A stretch of 64,000 nucleotides of DNA from Aestuariibacter sp. GS-14 (GCF_006494365.1 NZ_VHIP01000011.1:1-64000); one strand, 5' to 3'. Counted from the first letter of the stretch, positions 46,394-55,904 are shown. The notes: generated by a model from the letters alone, not told the origin. Numbers and translations: made by a program.

Positions 46394-47194
46394 ATGCCAA
46401 AGCTCCATTACAAAGCAGTATGGCTGTCTGATATTCATTTGGGCAACAAAGACTGTAAAGCAGAATACTTACTTGAATTTCTTCACAATATCTCTGTTGA
46501 TACACTGTATTTGGTGGGCGATATTGTAGACATGTGGCAGATGGAAAAGCAGTTTCGCTGGCCGGAAGCCCATAACCGCGTGATGCATAAAATCATGTAC
46601 ATGAGCAACAATGGCACTCGCGTAATATATCTGCCAGGCAATCACGATGCACCTATACAGAAATACGCCGGTATGACATTTGGCGATATTCAAATAGAGC
46701 GGGAAATTGTACACGTAACGGCTGAAGGCAAGCAATATCTGGTGTTGCATGGCGACCAATTTGATACCGATGTGACACTGGGTAAATTTCATGCCTGGAT
46801 TGGCGATAAGGGCTACGATTTACTGCTGTTTTTAAACCGTTGGTACAACCGATTCCGTGCCTGGCGCAACAGGCATTACTGGTCACTGGCTGGCTATATT
46901 AAGCAACACATTAAAGGGGCCAATAAAGCCATTGAACGCTATCGCACCGCAGGATGTGATTACGCTAAGGCAAAAGGTCTGGATGGCATAATTTGCGGCC
47001 ATATTCATCACCCGGAATCGCTAATGGTAAATGGCATTCATTACATTAACGATGGCGATTGGATTGAAAACTGTTCAGCACTGGTGGAAGACATGAGTGG
47101 AGAATTGTCGTTGATCCACTTTAACGAATACCTCAAGCAAAAGGCGACGGTATCGGTACTTGCTGATTTTGTGAACGGTAATCAGGCAGCTTAA
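46394..47194 (+). CDS. LpxH-like metallophosphoesterase
   Basis: This calcineurin-type phosphoesterase of the UDP-2,3-diacylglucosamine hydrolase family (COG2908) has all metal-binding blocks: SDIHLG, VGDIVDMW, LPGNHDAP, LHGDQFD and GHIHHPE. At 266 residues it is longer than E. coli LpxH (240). It belongs to the broader LpxH-like group, so the substrate may be lipid A precursor or another nucleotide-lipid. The ATG at 46394 is directly preceded by an in-frame GTG. It is followed after about 90 bases by an acyltransferase gene, which fits a membrane-lipid role. Confidence 0.82.
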   Translation: MPKLHYKAVWLSDIHLGNKDCKAEYLLEFLHNISVDTLYLVGDIVDMWQMEKQFRWPEAHNRVMHKIMYMSNNGTRVIYLPGNHDAPIQKYAGMTFGDIQIEREIVHVTAEGKQYLVLHGDQFDTDVTLGKFHAWIGDKGYDLLLFLNRWYNRFRAWRNRHYWSLAGYIKQHIKGANKAIERYRTAGCDYAKAKGLDGIICGHIHHPESLMVNGIHYINDGDWIENCSALVEDMSGELSLIHFNEYLKQKATVSVLADFVNGNQAA

Positions 47195-47280
47195 GCTGTA
47201 AAATAAGTGACATACAACTGTGCTTTTTTCGTCACATTAGGTTGATATCGTGTGGCGAAAATAGCAAAGGTGTACTGAAT

Positions 47281-48999
47281 ATGTTTACTGTAGACGGTCT
47301 AATCAATGAGTATTATCCGCAGGTTGCCAACAACCGCATCCTGAACAAACCCCTGTGTTTTGTTCTACGTCACCTGCTGCACGAAAGAGAGATTTCAGAA
47401 TTCGGACGCACCTATCCGCACTATCACGACATCGATTTTGTAGAACAGGTGCTGGAATACTTCAATGTAAGTACCTCCATCAGAGATAACGAGCGGGAGC
47501 GTATCCCCAGCGAAGGTCGCGTGGTTATTATTGCCAATCACCCGATTGGTTCGATAGACGGCCTGGCTTTAATTAAGCTAATTTCGGAAATTCGTCACGA
47601 CCTCAAGGTGGTTGCCAACCAAATGCTGATGGCAATTGAGCCACTCAGGAACATGTTGTTACCAGTGAATAATATGCAAGGCGGCACACCAAAGCAGCAT
47701 CTCTCCGCGATTCACGAGCACCTGGCGAATGACGGTGCAGTGCTGATTTTTCCGGCCGGAGAGGTGTCACGCTTACGTCCTCAGGGCGTGCGGGATACTC
47801 GCTGGCACAGTGGCTTCCTTCGCATAGCCCGCCACGCCAAAGCGCCGATACTGCCTATTTTCATAGATGCCAAGAATTCACCGCTGTTTTACGGTGTATC
47901 CATGATTTATAAGCCACTGGCAACCGCGTTGTTGGTAAAAGAAATGTTTAACCAGCGTCGTAAATCCCTGCCCATGCGTATTGGCGAATTAATTCCCTAC
48001 AGCAGCTTCCAGTCTATGTCGATCCCAATGCCCGACCAGGTAAAATTGTTTAAGCGCCATTTGTACAGTGTGGGTACTAACAGAAAAGGGGTATTCACAA
48101 CGCAGGCAGCGATTGCCATGCCTGAAGACAGAAAGGAGCTGTCCCGTGCGATTCGCCAGTGTGAGCACCTGGGCGAGACGTCAGACGGCAAACACATTTA
48201 TTTGTACCTGCATAAAGGTAGTTCGGTGATCATGCGCGAAATTGGTCGCCTGCGTGAAATTGCATTTCGGGCCGTGGGTGAAGGTACGTTGCAACGGCGC
48301 GATATCGACCGATACGATAACCATTACTACCATCTGATATTGTGGGACGATCAGGACCTTGAAATTGTGGGTGCTTACCGCTTTGGTGATGCTCAGCGAT
48401 TATCGCAGCCAGGGCACGAGACCGGCCTGTATTCTGCTACATTATTCAACTACGCCAGCGAAAACCCAGCCCTGTTCGAATCGGGACTGGAACTTGGCCG
48501 CAGCTTTGTGCAACCGCGCTATTGGGGCAAACGCAGCCTGGATTATCTGTGGTTTGGTATTGGGGCGTTTTTAAGCCGCTACCCTCACTACCGGTATTTG
48601 TTCGGCCCGGTGAGTTTGAGCAACAGCTATCCGCTGCCAGCCAAGCATTTAATAGTGCAGTTTTATCAAACCTATTTCCCGGCAAAATTTGGGGAAGCAA
48701 CCGCCAGGATCCCATTTGCACCGCCTGGCGATAGCCTTAAAGAATTTTCGGGTAATGATTACAAAAAAGAGTTCACTCAACTCAAGCACTTACTAGCCAA
48801 CATGGGCGTAAACGTACCTACTCTTTACAAGCAATACACCGAAGTATGCGAGCACGATGGCGTAGCCTTCCTCGATTTCAACATTGATCCTGACTTCTGT
48901 GATTGTATTGATGGGTTAGTGGTAGTTGATACCGATAAGCTACTGCCGAAAAAACGCAAACGCTACCTGCAATCTCACCAATTAGCTGAAAGCGCTTAG
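47281..48999 (+). CDS. OlsF-like bifunctional acyltransferase
   Basis: The N-terminal half is a PlsC-type acyltransferase with ANHPIGSIDG (the H(X)5D variant seen in this group) and FPAGEVSR. The C-terminal half is an OlsB/hemolysin-type N-acyltransferase (GRLREIAFRAVGEGT, YDNHYYHLILWD, ELGRSFVQPRYWG). This two-domain plan matches OlsF, which makes ornithine or glutamine aminolipids by N- and then O-acylation, often when phosphate is limited. The ATG at 47281 follows AAAGGTG and gives 572 residues. The open frame 13 codons upstream lacks support. No phosphate-response box was identified. Confidence 0.82.
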   Translation: MFTVDGLINEYYPQVANNRILNKPLCFVLRHLLHEREISEFGRTYPHYHDIDFVEQVLEYFNVSTSIRDNERERIPSEGRVVIIANHPIGSIDGLALIKLISEIRHDLKVVANQMLMAIEPLRNMLLPVNNMQGGTPKQHLSAIHEHLANDGAVLIFPAGEVSRLRPQGVRDTRWHSGFLRIARHAKAPILPIFIDAKNSPLFYGVSMIYKPLATALLVKEMFNQRRKSLPMRIGELIPYSSFQSMSIPMPDQVKLFKRHLYSVGTNRKGVFTTQAAIAMPEDRKELSRAIRQCEHLGETSDGKHIYLYLHKGSSVIMREIGRLREIAFRAVGEGTLQRRDIDRYDNHYYHLILWDDQDLEIVGAYRFGDAQRLSQPGHETGLYSATLFNYASENPALFESGLELGRSFVQPRYWGKRSLDYLWFGIGAFLSRYPHYRYLFGPVSLSNSYPLPAKHLIVQFYQTYFPAKFGEATARIPFAPPGDSLKEFSGNDYKKEFTQLKHLLANMGVNVPTLYKQYTEVCEHDGVAFLDFNIDPDFCDCIDGLVVVDTDKLLPKKRKRYLQSHQLAESA

Positions 49000-49244
49000 T
49001 CATCCCCAATTGGGCAGTCATGTACTGCCCTGACGCGTATCGCAAATATTACACATCCTGTGAAAAATACTCCGATTACTGCCTGTATCCCGGTGTATTC
49101 GTATCTAACGACATCTCGTTACATTTGTTCTACGCATTGATTTTTATTACTTATTCCTACACAACAAACCAACTGGCACTGCGTTTGCTAAAGATATTTG
49201 CTAAAGATAATAGACAGCGTGATTAAGTAAACGAGGAATGCAAC

Positions 49245-49667
49245 ATGAAAAAGTTAATGGCGATGATGATTTCAACAGGATTAATCCTTAATTTAACCGC
49301 CTGCGGGACAATTTTGCACCCGGAGCGCAAGGGCCAGTCGAGCGGCCGATTGGATGCGGGTATTGTACTGCTCGATGCGGTTGGTTTACTTTTCTTTTTT
49401 GTACCTGGTGTCATTGCGTTTGCGGTAGATTTTTCAAATGGAACGATTTACCTGCCTGACGGTTATACGCAGCAACTCACCGAGGACGAACTTGAGTCTG
49501 TTACCACAAACGGCAAAGTTGACGAACAAAAACTCAAAGCCGTTATTGGTAATAAGACGGCTCTGAACATCCCTGATGAACCGTTAACAGTAACGTCACT
49601 CAATGATGCAAGCCATATTGCAAGTTTATTGAAAACATACTCACCTCAGCTTATTGCAATGCAGTAA
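49245..49667 (+). CDS. Small putative lipoprotein
   Basis: The 140-residue protein has a type II signal peptide with lipobox LTAC, so Cys20 would be lipidated. One hydrophobic segment follows at about 42-63 (IVLLDAVGLLFFFVPGVIAF), then an acidic soluble C-terminal domain. This resembles small YceK-like lipoproteins but no family is assigned. The ribosome binding site is GAGGAATG-like. It stands alone, 245 bases after the acyltransferase gene. Confidence 0.75.
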   Translation: MKKLMAMMISTGLILNLTACGTILHPERKGQSSGRLDAGIVLLDAVGLLFFFVPGVIAFAVDFSNGTIYLPDGYTQQLTEDELESVTTNGKVDEQKLKAVIGNKTALNIPDEPLTVTSLNDASHIASLLKTYSPQLIAMQ

Positions 49668-49870
49668 CGCTTGTTTAACTGGCGATACGCGCGAATGCGT
49701 TTCGCCACCACCCTCCCCCACAAACCAGTCAGACTCTGAGGCAGGATGTCTGTCCGAATGTTATCGATATTTGTCTGCTTCAACGATTTACCCCACTTGA
49801 TTACCGCGAAATAATGATGTGAATTCATTCGACGCGACTGCGTGCTAATCACCCTGGGTAAGGAGTAACC

Positions 49871-50179
49871 ATGTTGGAAATACGTCCTAATTGTGAGTGT
49901 TGTGATATCGATCTACCGCCAAATTCAACAGAGGCAATGATTTGTAGCTTTGAATGCACATTTTGCACTCGCTGTGTTACTGACATTTTAGCCAATGTGT
50001 GTCCCAATTGTGGTGGCGGGTTTATGCCACGACCCATTCGCCCGACAATAGCCAGAAGGACTGGCGTAAGCCTTGCGCACAAACCCGCGTCAACAATGCG
50101 AGTGCATACCGAATATTCTATTGATGAGCTCAGGGATTTCGCATCTGGCATAAAGCACATTCGCCCTGAACACAGGTGA
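49871..50179 (+). CDS. DUF1272 cysteine-rich protein
   Basis: The 102-residue protein begins MLEIRPNCECCDIDLPPNST and has a cluster of eight cysteines in the first 55 residues (CECC, CSFECTFCTRC, CPNC). This looks like a zinc-ribbon-type fold and matches the DUF1272 family. The C-terminal half is basic and less conserved. A ribosome binding site (AAGGAG) precedes the ATG. The function of the family is unknown. Confidence 0.85.
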   Translation: MLEIRPNCECCDIDLPPNSTEAMICSFECTFCTRCVTDILANVCPNCGGGFMPRPIRPTIARRTGVSLAHKPASTMRVHTEYSIDELRDFASGIKHIRPEHR

Positions 50180-50316
50180 TGTCACGCATACTCATAATAT
50201 TACGCGCATGACCCTACAATCACTCCGAATTGCCTGAATTGCGCCATAAACGCACCCGATTTACTGCCTACTATGCAAATTGGTATGACATGCATAAACA
50301 GCTATACAGGTGAGTT

Positions 50317-50718
50317 ATGAGTAAATTTTTTGCGTTGTTAAGTGTGTTGGGTACAGGGTTTATTGTGTGGGTTATTTATTTAGCCAACACTGGTGCACAC
50401 AGCGTGTTTTTTGAACTTGTTCAGCGTATTCCATTCGGAGATAAGCTTGGCCACTTCGGGCTGTTTGGCACCTTGTCATTTTTACTGATAGCCGCATCAG
50501 GCGGGCGAACTATTCTCCTGGCCGGACGCGAGATATTTATTGCCAGCGCGATTGTCACACTGTTTGTAACCGGCGAAGAATTGAGCCAGCTGTTTATTAC
50601 AACCCGAACATTCGACATAGTAGACTGGCTTGCAGATGCAGCCGGTATTGCCGCTGCATCATTGGCATATTCACTCTACCGTGACTGTCGGGATAACATA
50701 CCGCCCTGGCAGTCATGA
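50317..50718 (+). CDS. VanZ-like membrane protein
   Basis: The 133-residue protein has four predicted helices and the VanZ-family pattern: FGDKLGHFGLFGTLSFLL in helix 2 and DIVDWLADAAGIAAA near the end. VanZ itself gives low-level teicoplanin resistance, but most members have no known role, so no resistance is claimed. The ATG follows AGGTGAGTT, a usable ribosome binding site. Confidence 0.8.
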   Translation: MSKFFALLSVLGTGFIVWVIYLANTGAHSVFFELVQRIPFGDKLGHFGLFGTLSFLLIAASGGRTILLAGREIFIASAIVTLFVTGEELSQLFITTRTFDIVDWLADAAGIAAASLAYSLYRDCRDNIPPWQS

Positions 50719-51043
50719 AGCCTGATTATTCGGGTTCTGCGGTTCCGGTTTTGCTTGTTGATTGCCCCTGCTTAGCCATCCTACAAATAAATCCGTAGCG
50801 CCAAATCGACATTGCCGCCAAACCAATAGATTCCATGTCTAACGTTGGCTTCAATGTTACCGTTTTAGCGGCATAATGATTCACTTTATAAGACGTAGCT
50901 CATCCGGATGCATAGTGGCGTTATTCGCTTGTTTAACAGCAAAACAGAACTTTTGAATTATTTCCGAACAATTCAATACGTTACCGTAAATTAAAAGTGG
51001 GTATAGTACAGCCTGGAATCAGTGTTAACACAAGGATTGGAAT
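50719..51043. other. Intergenic region with no recognisable feature
   Basis: These 325 bases lie between the VanZ-like and acyltransferase genes. They presumably hold the promoter of the latter. No hairpin terminator, small gene or repeat stands out. Confidence 0.45.
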
Positions 51044-52183
51044 ATGAGCAGCAATACCCTGCCCATTCGGGCTAGCAAACGCTACTACGAACTGGATTGG
51101 TTGCGGGTAATACTGATCCTGGCGGTATTCCTTCATCACGTTTTTATGCCGTTTAATGGAGACGACTGGCACATTACTAATACCGATTCCAGTAAATTAC
51201 TGGACGACATTATGGTGTATTTTGAGCAAATTCGATTGCCCGTGCTGTTCTTTATTGCTGGTGCGGGAAGCTATTTATTGTTGCAGCGTGCATCCGTCTG
51301 GGCGTTTCTAAAAAATAAGCTCTTACGGCTGGTGGTACCGTTTTTTGTTGGCATGATGTTGATTGTGCCGCCTCAAGAATACTTCGAACACCCTGAACAG
51401 TATGACGGCTTAATGGATGCCTACCGCCAGCGATTACTGGCATTCGAGCCGAATCACTTGTGGTTTCTCGAATTCCTAATCGTGTTTATGTGCATTGCGA
51501 TCCCGGTGAATGCCTGGCTCAGGAGTGCAATGGGAGGTGCTTTTACCATGTGGATAGCGCGTATAGCCCGCTTTCGATTAGGCTTATTTGCTTTGGTATT
51601 ATTCATTATAGCCATACGTTGCTGGCTCAAAGCAACAACAGTCAATGAGGGACACGGTATCGACAACCTGGCGCTCTCTGCCTTCTACGGTCTGTTTTTC
51701 CTGTCAGGATTGCTATTTATGAGTAGTCCCAACCTTTGGCAATCTCTCGCACTACACAGGCGAACCAGTGCCACAGCAATGGCTGTGTGTTCTTGTTTAT
51801 TCTATGCCTATTACCTGATTGATTTTAGCAATTATGCGTCTCTGGAAGTCCGCTGGGCGCTTTGGTGGGTTATGTGTTCATTGGTATCCTGGTCAGCAAT
51901 GCTAACCCTCACCGGCTATGCCAGTGCGTATTGCACATCTTCGCCAGCCTGGCTTCGTACTGCCAATTCACTCATCTTCCCTTTCTACATATTGCATCAA
52001 ACCGTTATTGTGGCGCTGGCCTATTATATTGTTCAATGGCCAACTACGATTTCCGTTAAATCAATCACGCTGTTAGTAGTCTCATCCGCTATTTGTGCTG
52101 CAAGCTGTTACGTTATAATTCGACCGTTTACACTTACACGCAGGTTATTTGGCATGAAACCATTACCCCCTGCTCAACATTAG
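51044..52183 (+). CDS. Acyltransferase-3 family membrane protein, OpgC-like
   Basis: The 379-residue polytopic protein (about ten helices) begins with the acyltransferase-3 pattern RYYELDWLRVILILAVFLHH. It has PVLFFIAGAGSYLLL and FPFYILHQTVIVALAY. It resembles OpgC/MdoC-type enzymes that transfer succinyl or acyl groups to periplasmic glucans, but the acceptor cannot be read from sequence. The next gene starts 9 bases later, so the two are probably cotranscribed. Confidence 0.82.
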   Translation: MSSNTLPIRASKRYYELDWLRVILILAVFLHHVFMPFNGDDWHITNTDSSKLLDDIMVYFEQIRLPVLFFIAGAGSYLLLQRASVWAFLKNKLLRLVVPFFVGMMLIVPPQEYFEHPEQYDGLMDAYRQRLLAFEPNHLWFLEFLIVFMCIAIPVNAWLRSAMGGAFTMWIARIARFRLGLFALVLFIIAIRCWLKATTVNEGHGIDNLALSAFYGLFFLSGLLFMSSPNLWQSLALHRRTSATAMAVCSCLFYAYYLIDFSNYASLEVRWALWWVMCSLVSWSAMLTLTGYASAYCTSSPAWLRTANSLIFPFYILHQTVIVALAYYIVQWPTTISVKSITLLVVSSAICAASCYVIIRPFTLTRRLFGMKPLPPAQH

Positions 52184-52192
52184 GACAATAAA

Positions 52193-52708
52193 ATGAGAGC
52201 CCTGCTGGTTGTGTTGTTTATCGGTTTATTGAACGTCGATGCCGAAGCACACGAGCCGCTGCCCAATGTGATGCAGGTAGACAATCAAACCCCTTCTCCG
52301 GCTGCCACATTAGAGGCAGTTGCATGGCTGGCTGGTCATTGGCGCGGTAATGCGTTTGGTGGCGTAGTTGAAGAAGTGTGGTCCACTCCCCTTGGCGACT
52401 CCATGATGGGCGCATTTAAGCTGGTTGTAGATGACACAGTGGAATTCTACGAACTTGAGACCATAGTAGAGCAAGAAGGGTCGCTGGTGTTTCGGCTGAA
52501 GCATTTCAGCGGCGACCTGACCGGCTGGGAAGAAAAAGAAGAGTCGGTCGACTTTCGGCTGGTTAAACTTACCGATAGCACAGCCTACTTTAATGGTTTA
52601 ACCCTTGAGCGCATGGATGACAACACCATGAATATCTATGTTGCCATTGAAGATAATGACAAAATAACCGAACATAAGTTTCACTACACGCGCGTAAGTA
52701 CGCCGTAG
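52193..52708 (+). CDS. DUF6265-family exported protein
   Basis: The 171-residue protein has a signal peptide (MRALLVVLFIGLLNVDAEA) and then a lipocalin-like beta domain with WLAGHWRG, VVEEVWSTPLGDSMMGAF and FYELETIVEQ, which matches DUF6265. It is presumably periplasmic. It lies 9 bases after the acyltransferase gene. Function is unknown. Confidence 0.82.
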   Translation: MRALLVVLFIGLLNVDAEAHEPLPNVMQVDNQTPSPAATLEAVAWLAGHWRGNAFGGVVEEVWSTPLGDSMMGAFKLVVDDTVEFYELETIVEQEGSLVFRLKHFSGDLTGWEEKEESVDFRLVKLTDSTAYFNGLTLERMDDNTMNIYVAIEDNDKITEHKFHYTRVSTP

Positions 52709-52805
52709 AATGCGTTACGCATCGCGCAGAATAGACTGCACATTAGCAATCTGAATTAACGTATTGTTCGTACAAAGAGCACTGGTAAAAGGTTAATCCA
52801 TAATT

Positions 52806-52979
52806 ATGTTAAGAATCATTATTCTGCTGCCATTAATATTAAGCCTGGTTTGGATTGGTTATTTGAAATTTAACCGCTACAGCCTGGCTGATGGCAAACA
52901 GGGTTTTAAATATATTTTTATTTTCTCTTCGGTAATTGCAGCCTTTTTTACGTTGATGTATTTCGTTACTCAAAGTTAA
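52806..52979 (+). CDS. 57-residue membrane protein
   Basis: A short frame starts ATG TTA AGA and encodes 57 residues with two hydrophobic helices: IIILLPLILSLVWIGYL (residues 4-20) and YIFIFSSVIAAFFTLMYFV (36-54). A polar loop (KFNRYSLADGKQG) lies between them. This composition, with charge only in the loop, is typical of real small membrane proteins rather than chance. An AAGG lies 13 bases upstream of the ATG. Function is unknown. Confidence 0.65.
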   Translation: MLRIIILLPLILSLVWIGYLKFNRYSLADGKQGFKYIFIFSSVIAAFFTLMYFVTQS

Positions 52980-53069
52980 CGCCAGATAATAACCGCCGCA
53001 TATGGTGATTCGCCAAGGGTTATAGGTACAATGCCGGGCTTTAAACAGGAAACCGGTGTTTCCGCGCAC

Positions 53070-53113
53070 ATAAAGGAGCCGGTGTGAGCAAGCCTGACCG
53101 GGGCTCCCTTTAT
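53070..53113. other. Imperfect long hairpin
   Basis: ATAAAGGAGCCGGT pairs with ACCGG-GGCTCC-CTTTAT with small bulges around a 13-base loop. It lies about 90 bases after the small membrane gene and has no T-run. It could be an RNA end structure, part of a small RNA or a decayed repeat. Confidence 0.4.
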
Positions 53114-53242
53114 CATCGTCTTTGCCCGCCCAATCATGCTACTTACCTGTATATGGATGAGTTTGCTGGGCGCATGTGTTCTGGCGCAGTTTCTACGATA
53201 AAAAAGCGTGTGGTTAAAATTAGTGGGAACAGCACCAAAACA

Positions 53243-53266
53243 AAAGGCCACCCGAAGGTGGCCTTT
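53243..53266 (-). terminator. ppiD terminator
   Basis: The perfect stem AAAGGCCACC / GGTGGCCTTT with loop CGAA lies 24 bases after the ppiD stop. On the minus strand it is followed by TTGTTTTGG, so it best fits the end of ppiD. Confidence 0.85.
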
Positions 53267-53289
53267 GTTGTTAAACACGTGTGTTGCGA

Positions 53290-55176
53290 TTATAAATTAA
53301 TCTTCACGTCTGCGGCATTACGCAGTGCGTCAATAAACGCCTGATAGCCGGTTTGCGCATTAGCGGTAGCAATTTGCTGGGCTAATGCAGCGCTGTCTTC
53401 TTCCGCGAGCGCTGCTGGCTGATTAACCGCGGTTACCTTAACAATGCCTACATCACCTGAACCCAGTTCCGCAATGTCGATATTGTTTGGTGCGGTGTTG
53501 CCCAGCGTAAACAAGGTTTCAACCATGGCACGAGGCAGCTCTCCACTATTACGGGTAAGCGCTTCTTTGCTTTCCCATGACAAGGTAACATCACCCAGCT
53601 CCAACGATGGCGTCTCGCCAGCTTTCAGCTGTTCAACCACATTAGTGGCCCATTCTACTGCCGCTTGCTGAGCTTTGTCTGCACGCAGTTGCGCCAGAAT
53701 ACGAGTGCGCACTTCATCCAGCGATTGAGTGCGCTGAGGTTCATGCCCAGCGATTCGAACAAACGCCACTGTGTCATCGTTCAGCTCAATCAAATCACTG
53801 TTCAAACCTTCCTCGATAAACGCGGGATCAAATACGCGACTGGTTACCGCAGGCACATTCAACGGCGCAGGTACCATCTGCGCATTTACCAATCCGGTTT
53901 TTTGCACCGACTTATTAGCCACACCAGCAACATCTTCCAGCGTATCAGCAACTTCAAAGGCCAGATTCGCCATTTCAGATTGCAGGGCATAGAAACGGTC
54001 GGTAGCTTTGTCCGTTGCCAGTTGCGCGCGAATGTCGTCGCTTACGTCGGCCAGCGGAGTAACTTCTTCTGGCTTGATATCAGTAAGTTTAATCAGGTGA
54101 TAACCAAATTCTGTTTTAACTACGTCTGATACATCGCCTACATTCGCAAGGGCAAAAGCCGCATCATCGAACGCTGGGTCCATCATACCCTGAGTCAGAA
54201 AATCCAGGTCACCACCATTATCGGCAGTGAATGTATCTGCAGAATTAGCCATTGCCAATGCAGCAAAATCAGCCCCATTCGCCAGCTCTGCGGCCAGAGC
54301 TTCCACTTTGTCTTTCGCAGCCGCTTCGTCGTCGCCAAATTCAATTAGAATGTGTGATACCCGACGCTCTTCAGTGGTTTTATACAACGCACTGTTTTCA
54401 GTGTAATACTGCTCAATCTCGCCGTCAGTTACAGTGACATCGCCTTTCAGGTCGTCCACAGACAATACCACATAGGCAATATCCACTTTTTCCTGGGTGT
54501 CAAACTGAGCCAGATTCGATTCGTAATAGGTATTCACATCTTCTTCGGTGATTTCAACCGATGACGCAAATGGCGCGGAATCAACAATCAGGTATTCTGC
54601 GTTGCGCGTTTGCTGTTGCAGCGCGTTAGCCAGTGTAATCTCGGCTGGCAAGGCAAAGTCACTTGCACTTACTGCACGAGCCAATTGCTCGCGGGTCATC
54701 TGCTGACGCATGTAATCGCTGAACGTTGCAGGCTGGAAACCATTCTGACGCAACAGCATTAAATAACGTTCGTTGTCGAAAGTGCCCGCAGTCTGGAACT
54801 CTTGCATCTGCACAATCGCTTCGCGAATTTGCTTGTCGGATACACGTAAGCCCAACTCATCTGCTTTTTGCAATACCAGCGTATCGGCAATTAAGCGGTC
54901 CAGCACGTTTAAGCGAAAATCACGCAGGTAATTTTCATCGCTAAACAAGGCGCCAATACCTTCGCCAAATTGCGCTTCAAGACGCGCACGTTGCGACTGG
55001 TAGGCACGCTCAACATCTTGTTGGCTAATTTCTTCACCGTTTACTTCAGCCGCCGCAGTCACACCTGAAGATGTGACATAACTGCTAACGCCTGCCAAAA
55101 CGAAACTCAACACTATCAGTACAATGATAGCCATCGCCCAAGGGCCTTGAGAACCTTCTCTGATTCTTTCTAGCAT
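53290..55176 (-). CDS. ppiD: Periplasmic folding chaperone PpiD
   Basis: PpiD is anchored in the inner membrane by one N-terminal helix (WAMAIIVLIVLSFVLAGV, about residues 13-30) and acts in the periplasm next to the Sec translocon on emerging outer-membrane proteins. A SurA/PpiD N-terminal helical domain (about 35-190) is followed by a parvulin domain (about 265-360, RRVSHILIEFGDD, then GGDLDFLTQGMMDPAFDDA) and a C-terminal helical domain. The 628 residues match E. coli PpiD (623). As in E. coli it lies just after hupB, lon, clpX, clpP and tig in the same direction. Confidence 0.95.
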   Translation of the reverse strand: MLERIREGSQGPWAMAIIVLIVLSFVLAGVSSYVTSSGVTAAAEVNGEEISQQDVERAYQSQRARLEAQFGEGIGALFSDENYLRDFRLNVLDRLIADTLVLQKADELGLRVSDKQIREAIVQMQEFQTAGTFDNERYLMLLRQNGFQPATFSDYMRQQMTREQLARAVSASDFALPAEITLANALQQQTRNAEYLIVDSAPFASSVEITEEDVNTYYESNLAQFDTQEKVDIAYVVLSVDDLKGDVTVTDGEIEQYYTENSALYKTTEERRVSHILIEFGDDEAAAKDKVEALAAELANGADFAALAMANSADTFTADNGGDLDFLTQGMMDPAFDDAAFALANVGDVSDVVKTEFGYHLIKLTDIKPEEVTPLADVSDDIRAQLATDKATDRFYALQSEMANLAFEVADTLEDVAGVANKSVQKTGLVNAQMVPAPLNVPAVTSRVFDPAFIEEGLNSDLIELNDDTVAFVRIAGHEPQRTQSLDEVRTRILAQLRADKAQQAAVEWATNVVEQLKAGETPSLELGDVTLSWESKEALTRNSGELPRAMVETLFTLGNTAPNNIDIAELGSGDVGIVKVTAVNQPAALAEEDSAALAQQIATANAQTGYQAFIDALRNAADVKINL

Positions 55177-55306
55177 GACTCGATTCTAACTCCGTTACAT
55201 ACCGCTACCCGAGTCCACACCACAATGATTGCAGTCTCGGCAAAATAAGCCGGGATTATAGCCTAACATTCACCCGGATAGAATGCTGGAACGACATTCC
55301 TTATGT

Positions 55307-55336
55307 CGATACCAATAAAAAAGGCGATGGAGTTCC
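55307..55336 (-). terminator. hupB terminator
   Basis: The stem AAAAGGCGATGG / CCATCGCCTTTT around AGTT is followed on the minus strand by TTTTTTATT, a strong intrinsic terminator 29 bases after hupB. Confidence 0.93.
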
Positions 55337-55364
55337 ATCGCCTTTTCAAAAATCTGACTGCTTA

Positions 55365-55637
55365 TTAGTTACAAGCGTCTTTCAGTGCTTTACCAGCTTT
55401 GAAAGAAGGCACTTTAGCTGCAGCAATTTCGATAGTCTCACCAGTTTGAGGATTACGACCACTGCGTGCAGAGCGCTCTCTTACAGAGAAAGTACCAAAA
55501 CCAACCAGTGCTACTTGATCGCCATCTTTCAGCGCGTCAGTTACCGCGTCAGTAAAAGCGTCTAATGCACGGCCAGCAGCAGCTTTAGAAATATCTGCAC
55601 CAGCAGCAATTTTATCGATGAGTTGAGACTTGTTCAC
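55365..55637 (-). CDS. hupB: Nucleoid protein HU-beta
   Basis: This DNA-binding and DNA-bending protein has 90 residues. It starts [20 protein letters not shown], has the core [26 protein letters not shown] and ends [16 protein letters not shown]. The start codon is GTG, as in E. coli hupB, with a good ribosome binding site (AAGGGG). A strong promoter is visible upstream (55703-55731). Confidence 0.97.
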   Translation of the reverse strand: MNKSQLIDKIAAGADISKAAAGRALDAFTDAVTDALKDGDQVALVGFGTFSVRERSARSGRNPQTGETIEIAAAKVPSFKAGKALKDACN

Positions 55638-55702
55638 TTTTAAGATCCCCTTCGTTTGTTATTATGCTCTCGTCCGCAAAAACATTAATTCAATGCACAG
55701 AC

Positions 55703-55731
55703 GTTATAGCAAGCTTAATCAGTAACATCAA
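55703..55731 (-). promoter_or_regulatory. Predicted sigma-70 promoter of hupB
   Basis: On the minus strand TTGATG (plus 55726-55731), a 17-base spacer and TATAAC (plus 55703-55708) are preceded by TGC, an extended -10 element. The site is about 65 bases upstream of the GTG start. Confidence 0.8.
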
Positions 55732-55904
55732 GCCAAGCTTTACAATTTTTTAACTTATTATTGAATCGCTGCCATCCCTTTAGTGACAAGGCTTCAAGCG
55801 AATACAGCAGTTAAGGTAACACAACTTTTCTGACTTTGAAGCCCCTAAAGTTAAAAAAAATGACTTTTAATACGCCATCTGGACACTTTTTAAACAAATA
55901 CAAA

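Larger units (their letters stand above)
52980..53289. other. Intergenic region with two hairpins
   Basis: This 310-base gap between convergent genes contains an imperfect hairpin at 53070-53113 and the ppiD terminator at 53243-53266. No further gene was seen. Confidence 0.5.

Noticed and set aside
49646-49852. 68-codon minus-strand frame between the lipoprotein and DUF1272 genes
   Set aside because: It has a varied, protein-like composition (SHHYFAVIKWGKSLKQ) but no ribosome binding site and no recognisable family. It could be a remnant but is not supported.
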